From Choanephora cucurbitarum (Eukaryota; Mucoromycota; Mucoromycetes; Mucorales; Choanephoraceae): a stretch of 64,000 bases of DNA. This document shows, one piece after another, positions 21,644 through 33,269 of the stretch (position 1 is the stretch's first letter; each line of letters begins with the position of its first letter). The notes under the pieces were generated by a model. It made no database searches, was not told the DNA's origin, and was given only the letters and a program-made list of their open reading frames with translations. The position numbers were made by a program, and so were the translations under genes. Where the stretch lies: contig JAIWNI010000070.1 in NCBI GenBank assembly GCA_025331435.1, forward strand, positions 62,001 to 126,000. Reading direction: 5' to 3'.

Positions 21644-24600
21644 TTTGAAAAATCTGGTAGTGTCTCTTCTCTTCTGGAAATCAAGGCTCTGCTCTTTGAA
21701 TGATTTCATTTTTATAAATAATAATCAAGCTGGCAGCAAGAGAAAGCATTATGAGGACATGCTTCATACATTGCTTTCACCTAAGTACTGCTAATTAACA
21801 AGTTTGCTCTTTTATGTTTCATAATAAATTGATAGTTACTGTTTTGTGGTCCCATGGTTCATTTTTAGATGTGCTGTGATTGTTAGAGCTCAGCATCTGC
21901 GTAAGATCAAACACAAAAGAGAGTCATTTAAAGGATACTGTCAGACTGCTCCGTTAGACTATCTTCTTTGCATCCAGCAACGCTGTTTATAAATACCAAA
22001 AAAAATATTTAAAAATATACAGCTTTCATTTCCTATGGTTTAGTATGCTGTTGTATTGATTGCTGATTTGCTGTAATCTTGTTGTTTACTATTTAGACTG
22101 CTTTCTTTTGTTTTCAAAGACTATGGTTCCTGCAACATAAAGATTGAGCAGCAGTATCACAAACTCTTTATCTTTTAAAAAAAAGGATTACTAGAAATAA
22201 AACTTTTGTTTTGAGAGATACCTTAAACCTCTCTGTCATGTCCACAAGAAACCTGCAGAAGAAAAAACTTGAATCTGAAAAGATATTTATTAACCAATTT
22301 TATCTGGATTATTATTACACAATATGCATCATTCACTGACAGATTGGTAGTTAACCCGGTCTGAATGGAAGGCCATCACCAAATTTTAGGACAATAGAAC
22401 ACTGTCGAAAACCTTGTAAGTTTTGATAGGTCTTTCTTTCCTTGCATAATCATGCCTTAAAGTTTTATTGCACTTTGAGAAATTTCGCTATCGGTGACAA
22501 GAGACAAGATAGAAATTCAACTGCTTTAATTTATTAAAAGTGTCTTGTATCTATACTCTTGCATTATTTGAGTAGCAACCCTGTATTTGAACCGCGCACA
22601 ATACACTGCAACTAATTGGGTGTCTTGGACAAAAATCAACACCTCTTGTATGTTGGACTAAAGATGCTATCAGTACGAATGCTTGAATACCAAAAAAATG
22701 TTGCTTTATTCAAAACGCTTTTTATGTACAAAGTAGCAAAAGTTCAGAAAACGATTTCAGAGAGTGGCTACATCAAAGAAGAATAATTCTGTTGATACCC
22801 AACACCATTTATAAGAAGCATAATACGAGAGTTTTTTCTTTTTTTTTGAATGATAACAAAGAAGTATTTACTACTGTATTTTATTGTCAGTTATAAAATA
22901 ATTTTATTTAATAGATTATATAGGATATGATGTGAAGTGATCATAGTTTTTATTGATGCAGATAACAATCAAAAGTTGCTTGAAATAAGAGAGAAGCGGA
23001 TAGACATTGACTTTTGCTTTTCTGATTTGTGAAAGAGAAAGAGGATCAAAAAGAAGACGAGCAGAAAGAGAAGACCATAGAACAAGAGAGTAACAAAGAC
23101 CAGAACATAGACATAGAGAGTCAGCCAAAAAGACGGTGATGCGAGTCGCCAACAAAGTACGAATCCTCCCTCCCCTGTTACCCTACCCCTAGCGGGCCTA
23201 CAAGTCAGGCTAAAGCCTACCTTCATGACCCAGAGTAGCTAGTAGCCTTTTGCCCGAAGCGTGGTACCCTGGCAGATGCCGCAGATACCGAAAGACAGAG
23301 AGGAAGACCCGTAACTTTGAGCATGCCAGACAGACAGATAAATGAGTAGAGAGATACTAAATTTGAATGCCTATTGAAGGTTTGAATTTATGTTAGTTAG
23401 AGTTGAGCTGATAGAAAATAAATGATAAACATACCAAAAGATAACAAAGTAGACAAAGAAGACTAATCTGGCAGCTTGCTTAAGAGAAGAGAAAGACCGA
23501 GACAATAAGAGAGAACTATGACAATTGAAGGAACAGAGAACGAAAGAGCTTTTTGTGGTTTTGTAGTATAAGTGACTTTGTAGTTCAAATGAAACTAAAG
23601 GAAAAGAAAAGAAAAAAGAGAGAACGAAAAGCGCGTCTTTCTTTTTAAACAAATCTAGAAATTGGCGTATTTTTTTGGTTCACACCCTTTAGCATAACCT
23701 GTTTTTCATGCATGACCATTACGCCTTCGTTACCTTTTTTCTGGCTTGTCACAACAACTGCCATCTATCATAGACTCTGTTTAATATAATCACTATCTTT
23801 CTCATGTATCATTAATTACATATCATGAGAGCCAATCCCTCCTCTTTTATCTCTTCATCTCTCTCTCTCTCTCTCTTTTCTTTTGTCCCTCCTGTCTATA
23901 TCTTATACGTTTCAGCCATTTGTTACATCCGATGTACAAAGGACCCAGATCCTCATTACTGCCTTCGGGTTCGTTCTCTTTCTTTTGATTAAGTTGCAAT
24001 GATTTTGATGGAGATGCAATACTGTTGTTATGTGCAACATCATTAACATGCATATTCTTTCTACCAATTAGAATCTTTTCTAAACAAATAAACAACAGCT
24101 GCAACAATCATCATAACGTCACTTCTAGTGAATTATGCACAAGTATCAAGCAAAGAAATACACAGATGCTACAGCGTCTATTTTTTTTTACCTTGTACTA
24201 AAAATGAAGAGGAGAAGAAATGATACAATACAATAAAGTGTCATATCGGCTAGAGGGTAAAAATACAAGATTGGAATAACAATAGTACGAGTTGTCCCTT
24301 GATCTTTTTTATTTTATTTTTGCCTATCAAACTACTCTATTTATATCACCATTCGTTTATGATTCCTACCTTTTGGCCTTGAATACTAGCTACATATTCT
24401 GTGCAACAACTTTATAGCTAGATCCATCCTATACTGTATATAACTGCTTTATCCTTTTTTTTCCTTATTTCTTCTTTTTATGAGAAATGAGACACTTTTG
24501 TCTGTTAAGTGGATTTCCTTTCTGAGACAAGTTCTCTTTTTTTTTCATGGTGCATTGTTTGTCTTTCTGTGTTTGTAGATAAAAGGAGAAAAGTGCTACG

Positions 24601-27099
24601 TTTGATTCACATCTATTACACAACAGAGTCTATTCGGCCTTAAAAAAATGATCTTGCTGACATTTCCTTTTAAATCTCACGAATACTATCTCTCGACCGT
24701 CTAACTCTAAGAGTTTACAGCAACAATCATCATTCTATGAGACAGGGACAAATGAGGCACAAAAACAAAAAAATGAGCCAGCAACTGTTGACTGTTTCGA
24801 TGTTAAAAGAATTAATCACAAAAGAACAACCAAGCTAGAGCAACAAGTCAGAGTTTAATAGTGCATTAGACAACTCTGTCAAGACAGCTTAATGAAAGCT
24901 ACAGAGGTTGCTTGTTAATGAGATATGACTTCAGTGGAATATAGCTGAGAGGAGGTTTTCTGCCTCACTTTGTTAGTGGGCAGGAGAGGGGCTTTTTGTG
25001 CGGCAAAATAAGCAGGTCAATGAATGGACGACATAGAGTTTGTTTTTCATTATCCTACCTTTGTGTTGACTCAAGTCAGTGGTTCTCTTTGTTATTGACG
25101 TCAAAAGGTGGAAGCGGAAGAGAAGAAGAAGGCGAAAGCTCAATGATAGACTGTAATGATTGGACATTCTTGTGAGACTTTTTTTTTCCTGAGTGCAAAG
25201 GGGAGGTTCCTTTTAAGTTGTTGGATCAAATTTTAACATAAAACAAGATGAAAACGAAAACTATTGATAGAGGTAGTAACAAGAAGGCACAATGGAATAA
25301 CAATAGAAAAGAAAGATGCCAGATTGGTGTAATCACACAGAGCTCAACTACTGATTAAGTCTTGGATAAATGAAGCCATGATAGAACCCTTGGTAACGCC
25401 TTGTCAGTTTCAGCTGCAATACAAGGTGGCAGTAGAGAAATCAAATATTGGCTGCGTATTGATGGTATGAAGAAGGCTACATTACTCAATCATATTGTTT
25501 AGCTTGAACGCAAGAGACAAAAGCAAAGAAAAGATACATGCAGGCGAATTGTACTGGATTAGACATAGGCTATATATGGAATATTATATGGATAAGTTGC
25601 TCAATCAAGTTGATTGCAGACCTTTCTCTACTTATGCTCAGAGAAGAAGAGTGTTACTAGGAGGTGTGGCGTGCATAAATTAGCATATACTTTGTCGTTT
25701 TTGACAGGGCTGCAAGTATGAAATGAAATAAAGACTCGTTTGCTGGTGCATGATGTTTGCAACACAACTGATGTCAACAACCAGTCTTTATCGCTTTATA
25801 GAGTCTGATTAGACATGATTCTTTTGTTTGAATCGTTGAGTTGATTACGTACAGAACAAACCAAAGATGAAGAAAAGGCTAATTGGCTCACCCGTTCTAC
25901 TACTGTTTCAATCGTGATAGGTTGCAGCTTATAACAGTGTATCACTATGTTTTTTTCTGTCTCTTACGACTCCCGATTAGTTTTCTACCAAAAAGACTTT
26001 TTTTTTTGCAAATAGCAGCCTTTTTTCATCTTGTTGTTTCTTTTTGTTTCTTTTCTGCTGCTCGCATCGATAACACAGCTAAAGGAATGGGCCGATTATT
26101 CTAAACAGTTGTATTGATAATCAATTGAAAGAAAAGATGGTATGTCTTTACCAAATAAACAGACATTCGTTCTCTCTTACTTCTACTTTTGCTTTCTCAT
26201 AAGTACTGTCGCCGCCGCCATCATTCTCTCTTTTTATCACTCTGTCACTGTGCTCATAGTAATATGCAACACCCCTTTTTCTTATGTCGATTTTGATCGT
26301 AATTTCTTTCTTTTTGGGAACAATGATAAACGCTTTTTAAAGCCAGTTACAGAGCATGTGACTATGAGCTCATTCTGTCTCTTTTCCTTTCTGAAGCCTT
26401 TCAAGTCTCACTGTAACTGCTTTATCTTTTTTCGTATTCCACTATCGTATTCGCTATGACTTTGTGTTCAGGCATATTTTGATTTTGCATTTTGTACATG
26501 GCAAAATAAGACACTCACTACTTTATAGTTTTTGTCTTTCTTTATGATGAAAGCAGAAGAATAAGGTTGTTTTGGATTTTGCATGAAATAAGGTTTTTGG
26601 TGTTACACATCTCAGATTTTTTGTTCCTTTCATCATGCAAAATGAATTTTCTTCTTTTTGGAAAAAGCCTGAAAGAAAACAAAAAAGATTTGAACGCGAC
26701 ATGATTAGAAAAAAAACAGCTATTCCAAATAAACGATAATAGAACATACACGAAAAGCAATTTATATTCAAAGAAAAAGAAAAGTGTTTATACCATGGCT
26801 GGTTTTCAAAAAGGAAAAAATAAGAAAAAAAAAAGCGAAGCAGAACACTGAAGTTTGCTTTTTGTAATTGCTTCTGGTTGTGAAGAAGATTTTGAAGAAG
26901 CCAAGAAATCTCACGTAGGTTCTTTGAACAAATAGTGGCTTTTGATCCACACATGTCTTCAATATTTTGATTTGTAAGTCTTTCTTTCAATATTAAAATT
27001 TGGAAATAATCTCAATGATTTGTTTCTGCTTTATTTGAAGGATGATGAAATTGGAGATTCAATAGGGGAAGCTGTTAAGCAAACAAGCATTCTTATATG
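21644..27099. other. Gene-poor AT-rich tract
   Basis: About 5.5 kb with no gene I can support. Open frames here are low-complexity Phe/Leu/Ser translations of T- and CT-rich DNA, for example 23371-23652 and 26142-26990. A GC-richer island at about 23150-23310 has a minus-strand frame starting MKVGFSLTCRPARGRVTGEG and running into a hydrophobic stretch, without a known domain. CT microsatellite at 23854-23878. No tRNA or rRNA recognised. Confidence 0.45.
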
Positions 27100-28790
27100 A
27101 ACAACAGATCTAACAGCAGAGTAGAGGGAACTCGCTCAGCAATGAAAGGTTATATTGGCTCTTCTAAAGACAATCTGGGTCCAGTGACTGACAGAATTGA
27201 TAAAAGGTACAAGGTAAAGGTAAGTTTCACGACAAGTTTATAGCTTATAAGTATCGCTGACTTCAATTCTGAAGGAGGACTACCGAAAGCCTTAAATGGA
27301 AAGAGAAAGCATGTCCACTACTGTTTCTCTTCTTGCCAATGAAATCAATGGTATGCTCAAGCCTGTAGAGCAATCACTAAATTTGCACTGATCAAAGTAA
27401 AGAATCAATGAGTCAAAAGACTAAACGAGAAGCAAGAAGGTATATTGAGTCCTGTCTGCTCTTGCTTTGTCAAGGTGTGTAAATTGACCTGCCGACACGA
27501 GCTAGTGAAGTGTGTCGAAGAGCACGGACAAGTCAAGCTTGACTTGGTTCATCCTAGATGGCCCATTTGTTTCATAAACGAAGATACTTATGATAAATAA
27601 ACATTTACAAGTTCGCTACTATAGATTAACACTTTTACTAGTGCAAAAAGCTGGTCATCCTGAAGCCAAAACAATTACTGAAAGAAATGTCTCAACAAAA
27701 TATCAAAATGTCGTTCAAAAAGTATTTTCCAATGAGTACGAACACTTGCAAAACCAATTAGACGAAGTCTTGATGAGCAGCAAGACATAACAAGAAAAAC
27801 AAGACATGCTTGATTGTATGGATGAGCTTATTGAAAAATTAGCTCCGAATGATATTCGCAAGGCGAAAGGACCTACTTTGGCAAGTGTTCACAAAGGATA
27901 GCCAAAACTTTCAAAAAAAAATTGGTATTGAGACTGCCAAGGAAACGTTGAGGGAGGTTGATAAAGATAAGAAAAGAAAGAGGGAAGAGAAGGCAGAAGA
28001 TGAGCGAGAATGAAAAGATAAAAGGTATGTTACTCGCTAATACTCTAGCGCCTACTAACTCGTATCTAAAACGTGTATCATCAGTAAAAGTAGAAAGAAA
28101 AGAGGTGTAGGAAAGCCAGAGTGATGATGCATCGTTGAAAGTTCAAGAAAAGCAGTATCTGTCTCTTATCGAGCAGATACATCCATCCATAGAAAAGAAT
28201 TGGTATACTGTTGTCATCAGTGTATGTGGCGATGGATTCTGTATTTTCCAAACTCTGAGAGTGCAGCTGTATGGCAATTGAAGAGGAAGTTCTGAAAGGT
28301 GAAGATAATGATGAGAGACTTTCTCTTGACAATGGACGAAGGCAAAGACGAAAGCATCGGCTTTTACAGGAAGCACTTGAAGAGGTTCATAGACTACCCA
28401 AAGCTAAAGTCAATCGTTTATTTTGATTTACGAGCCAAAATTGATTGCAAAAAAAAAAAAAAGGTTGACTAATCACTCAGCAACGCAGGTCAAGACGATT
28501 GGTTTACCTTGCCAGGATGTGCACAGTTAGCCGCTGGTGTGTTCCAAAGGTTAGTAACTACATACGTCGAGAGAAAGTACATGAACACACCACCATGTAC
28601 TTTTGTGCCCATACTCATCAAGCAAGAGACAAAGAGATGCCTCTACTTATGAAAAAAGCAAATGACAACCATTTCATTACTTTGAGCATGAAAAGAGGAA
28701 TCAAACCGACTTGGACATTAGTCGCAAGCGAGTATGTATGAAAGTGCATGTGAGTCTCTTGGTATTTCTCCCAACTTTAAGCGCACTTTC
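27100..28790 (+). pseudogene. MULE-type transposase with SWIM finger and OTU protease domain, decayed
   Basis: Conceptual fragments, in changing frames, follow the order of a Mutator-like transposase fused to an OTU cysteine protease. MULE-like segment at 27107-27220: RVEGTRSAMKGYIGSSKDNL, then VTDRIDKRYK. SWIM-type zinc finger at 27475-27560: C-x-LTCRHELVKCVEEHG, then LDLVHPRW. Helical linker with VFSNEYEHLQNQLDEVL (27720-27770). OTU catalytic Cys box CGDGFCIFQTLRVQLYGN near 28227-28280, then FYRKHLKRFIDYPKLK and DWFTLPGCAQLAAGVFQR (28498-28550). Many stops and frame changes; no terminal inverted repeats located. MULE-OTU fusions are known in eukaryotes; the domain calls rest on motif resemblance. 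Confidence 0.6.
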
Positions 28791-30599
28791 TGGAATCACT
28801 ACTTGTTTTGTTAAGGATAAAAAAAAAGAGTCAAGTAAGATTACATTGGATCACTGCTAATCCCTCTTACTAATGGCAGTTGAAGACAATAACAAAATAC
28901 CTTTTTTTTTGGGCTAGACGCAGCCTTTCTCTCTTTACTTTATGTTTGCTCTTTATTTTGTTCACTCATACAAAGAACCAACTCACTTTTATCTAAGTAA
29001 ACTAGCTTATCATCGGATTCTCAATCCATGACAACAATGCCTGATGGAGTGTTAGACGCAATTGATTACTAGCATAGCTAAGACATTTTCATACACCATG
29101 ACCTATAATACATGAGCCGCTAGAGTGCTTTACGGGAGTGCGCCAAGTATTCACCTATTTTTCAGAACCTCCTGTCAAGATTACACTTGTATTTTGCAGG
29201 CTCTTGCGTGGCTCAGTAATAAATCTATAAAAACGTTTGACATCTGAAAACCAATGATTAAAGTAGCGTTTTTTCTCAATACTCTTTATCTGTTGATTAA
29301 TTCATGATTTGAGGCTTGATTGATGCTATTCATGGATTGATTACACAGGTTTGTGTACATAGGTTTTATACGACACTGATATGGAATTGTGAATATTTGA
29401 TATTGGTTGAGTATAGAAGAGAATGTGGATAAAAGATGGGCAAGATGAGAGAGAATAACAGTGCAAGAAACAAAAAATGAAGAAAATGAATTGAATGATC
29501 ATACTGGCAACATGGATCATGGCAGCCATTCAGTGGAGATCCATCTCGGTTTCTGCGCAGAGCAATCCTAAGAGCCTTCTTGTCTATGCATTAGTACAAT
29601 CATCTATGGACAAGTGAATACATAATTCGTTTCAAGAACTATGTCTGATAACAGAACTACCATATTGCCAACATGAATCAAACACCTTTTCTCTTTCTAT
29701 TGCACATCGGCTTTCTGTAAAGGAAATGCTTCACCACGAGTATCTTAAAAAAAAAGTGGTTTATTTTTGGCTTTATTATAGACATTGTATGATGACACTT
29801 TCATTAGGGCTTTCTTTGATTATCTTCTCCATCTGTATCACTGGATACATTTACCATCGATGTTTACCCATTGACATTTTTTTAAGCCTTGCACTGTTAC
29901 ATTGTATACTGTGAAACGATTGTTAAATGTTATACCAAGCTCAACATAAAGTGTATTTCGCAACACATCTGCCATGTATCTTATAATGAAAGAAATGCTT
30001 GCCAGACTTACTGTATGCTGCAAGAGTAAAGAACAATCCTACCTTTTCTTTCAATTGACTAGGCATAATCAATCTTGTCAGTATGTCACTCTTAAACACA
30101 TGTGTGTTATGAGTACAGTAAAAAAGAACGGTTCTCAAGTAACACACATGATCAACTTATAAGCAACAGCTCTATTCGCTCTGCAACATGCTATTCTTAG
30201 ACATCAATATAGTCTAATAAGCCGCCTCTGTTCACTACATTAGCCATTTTTCTCAAGAAACGATACATAAAAGAAAAGAAAAGTGTTCTGTAAAGATTTA
30301 TTGAAGCATGTCTTGAAATTGACAAAAGCAAGGGAGAAGGGTTTTAGAACACAATAGATAGTGAATTCTTGATATAAAAAAAATTAACTCGGCCAAATTA
30401 TGGCTTTGTATGTCTTGAAAGCTATAGGATAAGAGAAAATCCCCCCCCCCAAAAAGAAAGTTCCTACTAAGGCATTACATAAGAAACTGCTTTCCAAGAA
30501 AGGGAAACAGAACTGAGATGTAAATCATTCATCCGATTTTTTTTTCTTTCTTTTTCTTTTTCTTTTTTCTCTCTCTCTCTCTCTTTATTTGTTTATAAC
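28791..30599. other. Intergenic, 5' side of the amino-acid transporter
   Basis: No gene seen. A C-run lies at 30441-30450 and a CT-rich leader at 30538-30590 ends at the transporter ATG. Remaining open frames are short and AT-driven. Confidence 0.5.
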
Positions 30600-32410
30600 A
30601 TGTCAAATAACCTAAACATACCCAATTTACACCCTTCAATAAGAGATCTGGATGAACAAGAATTGAGTGGGTCCTTTAAGGATCGATTCGATGATTTTGT
30701 TGGATCTTATTCAAGAGCTTCTATGATGCATATGGCAGAGAATGTGATGGTATCAGAAAGGGTAAATGTCATTCATTGTGTTCTGTATAAACCATACTAA
30801 AGCCATTGTTAGGATGAAGAAGATACTCTCTCTACTTATTCATCCAATCAAAGGTAAAAAAAAAACGCTATTTCATTTACTATACTGAGTGTTCAATAGA
30901 AGGAATTCAGAAGGCACATTAAGTGAACAAACACCACTTTTGCCACCATTGAATAAAGTCAATACATGCCAGAGTGTGATGACTGTAGGTGATAGTTATC
31001 ATACTTCACCACAGATCAAGAAATCTTCCTTTCTACAGAGTATTTTCAATTCCATCAATATCCTGATTGGTGTAGGTATCTTATCTCTTCCGCTGGGTTT
31101 TAAGGTAAAATGAAGAGAGAGACGAATGAGGGGGGGTTTTGTTATTCACTTAAACCATAGTGTTCTGGTTGGATCATCAGTCTGATTGTCTTTTGTTTCT
31201 GCTTTGGTCTCACAAACTATACAGCCAAACTGTTGGCTAAATGTCTAGACAAGGATCCCAATTCACGTACTTATGGTGATATGGGAGCCATGGCATTTGG
31301 TGTGAGAGGCAGAGTGTTTATTTCATTCCTTTTCTTGACTGAACTAGTGACATGCAGGTAAGTGTGTTGATGGTAAGATGAATCTAGTCTAATAATAAAT
31401 CAGTGTGGCACTTGTTGTCTTGTTGTGTGACGGAATTGATAGTCTATTTCCTGGTCAAAATCCATTTTTGATCCGTGTCATCTCATTCGTCATCTTGACG
31501 CCTACTCTATTTATACCTATTCGCCACCTATCCTATACCAGTCTGTTGGGTATCTTGAGTGTCTTTAGTCTGTTTGCTGTCATTGTCTATGATGGTCTCT
31601 CTAAACCAAATGCACCAGGTAGTTTACATGAAATGGAGGTAAAGTAGAAAGAATATATATAAGAATAGGAGATGACTTATAGTGTGTGTGTGTATTAGCC
31701 AACAGCTACTTTGTTTCCTCAGGCTGACTCAAATGTACCCCTTAGTTTTGGTTTAATTATGGCAGGATTTGCAGGTCATGCAGTGTTTCCAACTATCTAT
31801 CGTGATATGAAACATCCAGAAGAATACAAAAAGATGGTCAATTTCACTTATATCGTGACAGCCACTGTCTATTTGGCAGTTGCTGCTTGTGGTTATGCCA
31901 TGTTTGGATCATCTACTATGCAAGAGGTATAATCTATACTATATCTTATTGATACGTGAACTAAATAACATTAAAAAATAATAGATTACACAAAACCTTG
32001 TATTAGTACCCGAATACAACAAGGCCTTAAATCGTATGGCTGTCTATCTAATTGCTCTCAACCCAATTGCCAAATACGGTCTGACCTTAAATCCTGTTGT
32101 CCTCAGTTGGCAAATGAGTCTGTTGCCTACCCTAGAGCACTGGTCAAACAAGGCCAAATGGACAGTCAAGTGCATTGGTATTCTCATGACATCTGTGTTG
32201 ATTATCACACTAGCGACTCTTATTCCTAACTTTGACAAGGTCATGTCATTGCTGGGTGCACTCTTTTCTTTCCTGATATCTGGTATTTTCCCTATCTTTT
32301 GTTATCTGAAACTATTCAAACTTGGATTTTGGGAACGCGTCATGAATATGATATTGGTATCAATAGCCATTGTGATGGGAACAGTAGGCACTATCAAGAG
32401 TTTTATATAG
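30600..32410 (+). CDS. Vacuolar amino-acid transporter, AVT1-like (AAAP family)
   Basis: Proton-coupled amino-acid transporter, probably of the vacuolar membrane. Seven exons join in frame. The N-terminal about 100 residues are cytosolic and polar and end in a TPLLPP motif. The membrane domain begins QSIFNSINILIGVGILSLPL, the hallmark of AVT/AAAP proteins, and goes on with SLIVFCFCFGLTNYTAKLLA, RTYGDMGAMAFG, LVVLLCDGIDSLFPG, FGLIMAGFAGHAVFPTIYRD, YAMFGSSTMQE and NPIAKYGLTLNPV. About ten membrane segments can be seen. The stop at 32408-32410 lies 3 bp from the stop of the convergent GSKIP gene. Substrate is not predictable. Confidence 0.9.
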
Positions 32411-32413
32411 ATT

Positions 32414-32972
32414 TTAATTAATCCAATGATTCAAATCATCAAAATTAGTGTTGTTAGGATCATTAGGGTGAGGGTTTTGGGAATACAGGATGGTAGAGGG
32501 ATGTTGTAGCACAGGACTGGGTGATGCTTGTGATGTGCGAGCAGAGGGTGGAGATGATTGTTGAACACTTTGTAATTTACTATACAGTTCTTGTTGAAAT
32601 CTTTCTCGAAACAGAGGTGATATGGTCATCAGTAAGCTTTCCATACTTTCAAAAGGTGTTTCCAAATGAGCTTGTACTGTCTGAGCTGTTGAAAGTGCTG
32701 AATCAACATGGCTAAGTGGTGAACAAGAAGTGACCTATCAGAGTTATAAGTCGGTCTTTTTTTTTTGTATAGAGAGTGTTACTCTTCAGTACCTTATAGC
32801 CCTGATCAGTCACTTCTACAATAACCATAACACCTTCAAGTAAAGTAAGATCAAGTCGACCGAGATGGTTTACTTCGTCACGTACAAACACAGTAGCTGA
32901 GCCTGGTACTATGCCATAATCAAATTCGCGTGTGATAGCATCAAGTTCTGCACTGAGTGTACTAAATCTCAT
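32414..32972 (-). CDS. GSKIP-like protein (GSK3-interacting protein family)
   Basis: Two exons on the minus strand, ATG at 32972-32970, with an intron at about 32792-32738. The first exon carries YGIVPGSATVFVRDEVNHLG, then LDLTLLEGVMVIVEVTDQGY, matching the GSKIP core pattern of a V-x-Y/F-V strand followed by an ELT-like strand. The second exon carries VQAHLETPFESMESLLMTIS, then PLFRERFQQELYSKL, the family's conserved C-terminal helix. In animals this helix docks GSK3. A Ser/Pro/Asn-rich tail follows that short animal GSKIPs lack. A GSK3 gene lies at 47443-48917. Family call is from pattern recognition and fairly strong. Confidence 0.8.
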
Positions 32973-33269
32973 GATATGTATAAATAAGAGAGAGAGAGAG
33001 AGAGAGAAAAAAAGAAAGGAAAGATAGGGCTGTATTTCAAAAAAAGCTTATCCTTTGAATGACCGAATTTGTCCATGAAGGTAACCTATATTCATAAATA
33101 AATCAACCGTATGTTAACTAATATAGAACATGTACTCTAAATGACAACCATGGCTTATATAGTTTCAAAGTCATGAATAGAATAAACGGTAAGACCATCA
33201 TTGTATTCCGATTTATTTTAAATTGTACAGTAGGGTAATTGACGACAATAAATACTTTATTTCACTAGA

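Noticed and set aside
26142..26990. Phe/Leu-rich open frames that look like membrane proteins
   Set aside because: Both strands are T- or A-rich low-complexity DNA. No ATG context, splice structure or membrane-protein family pattern supports them.
32973..33269. AG/CT microsatellite region as a promoter element
   Set aside because: The (GA)n run at 32986-33006 is a simple repeat in the GSKIP leader; no specific factor site can be argued.
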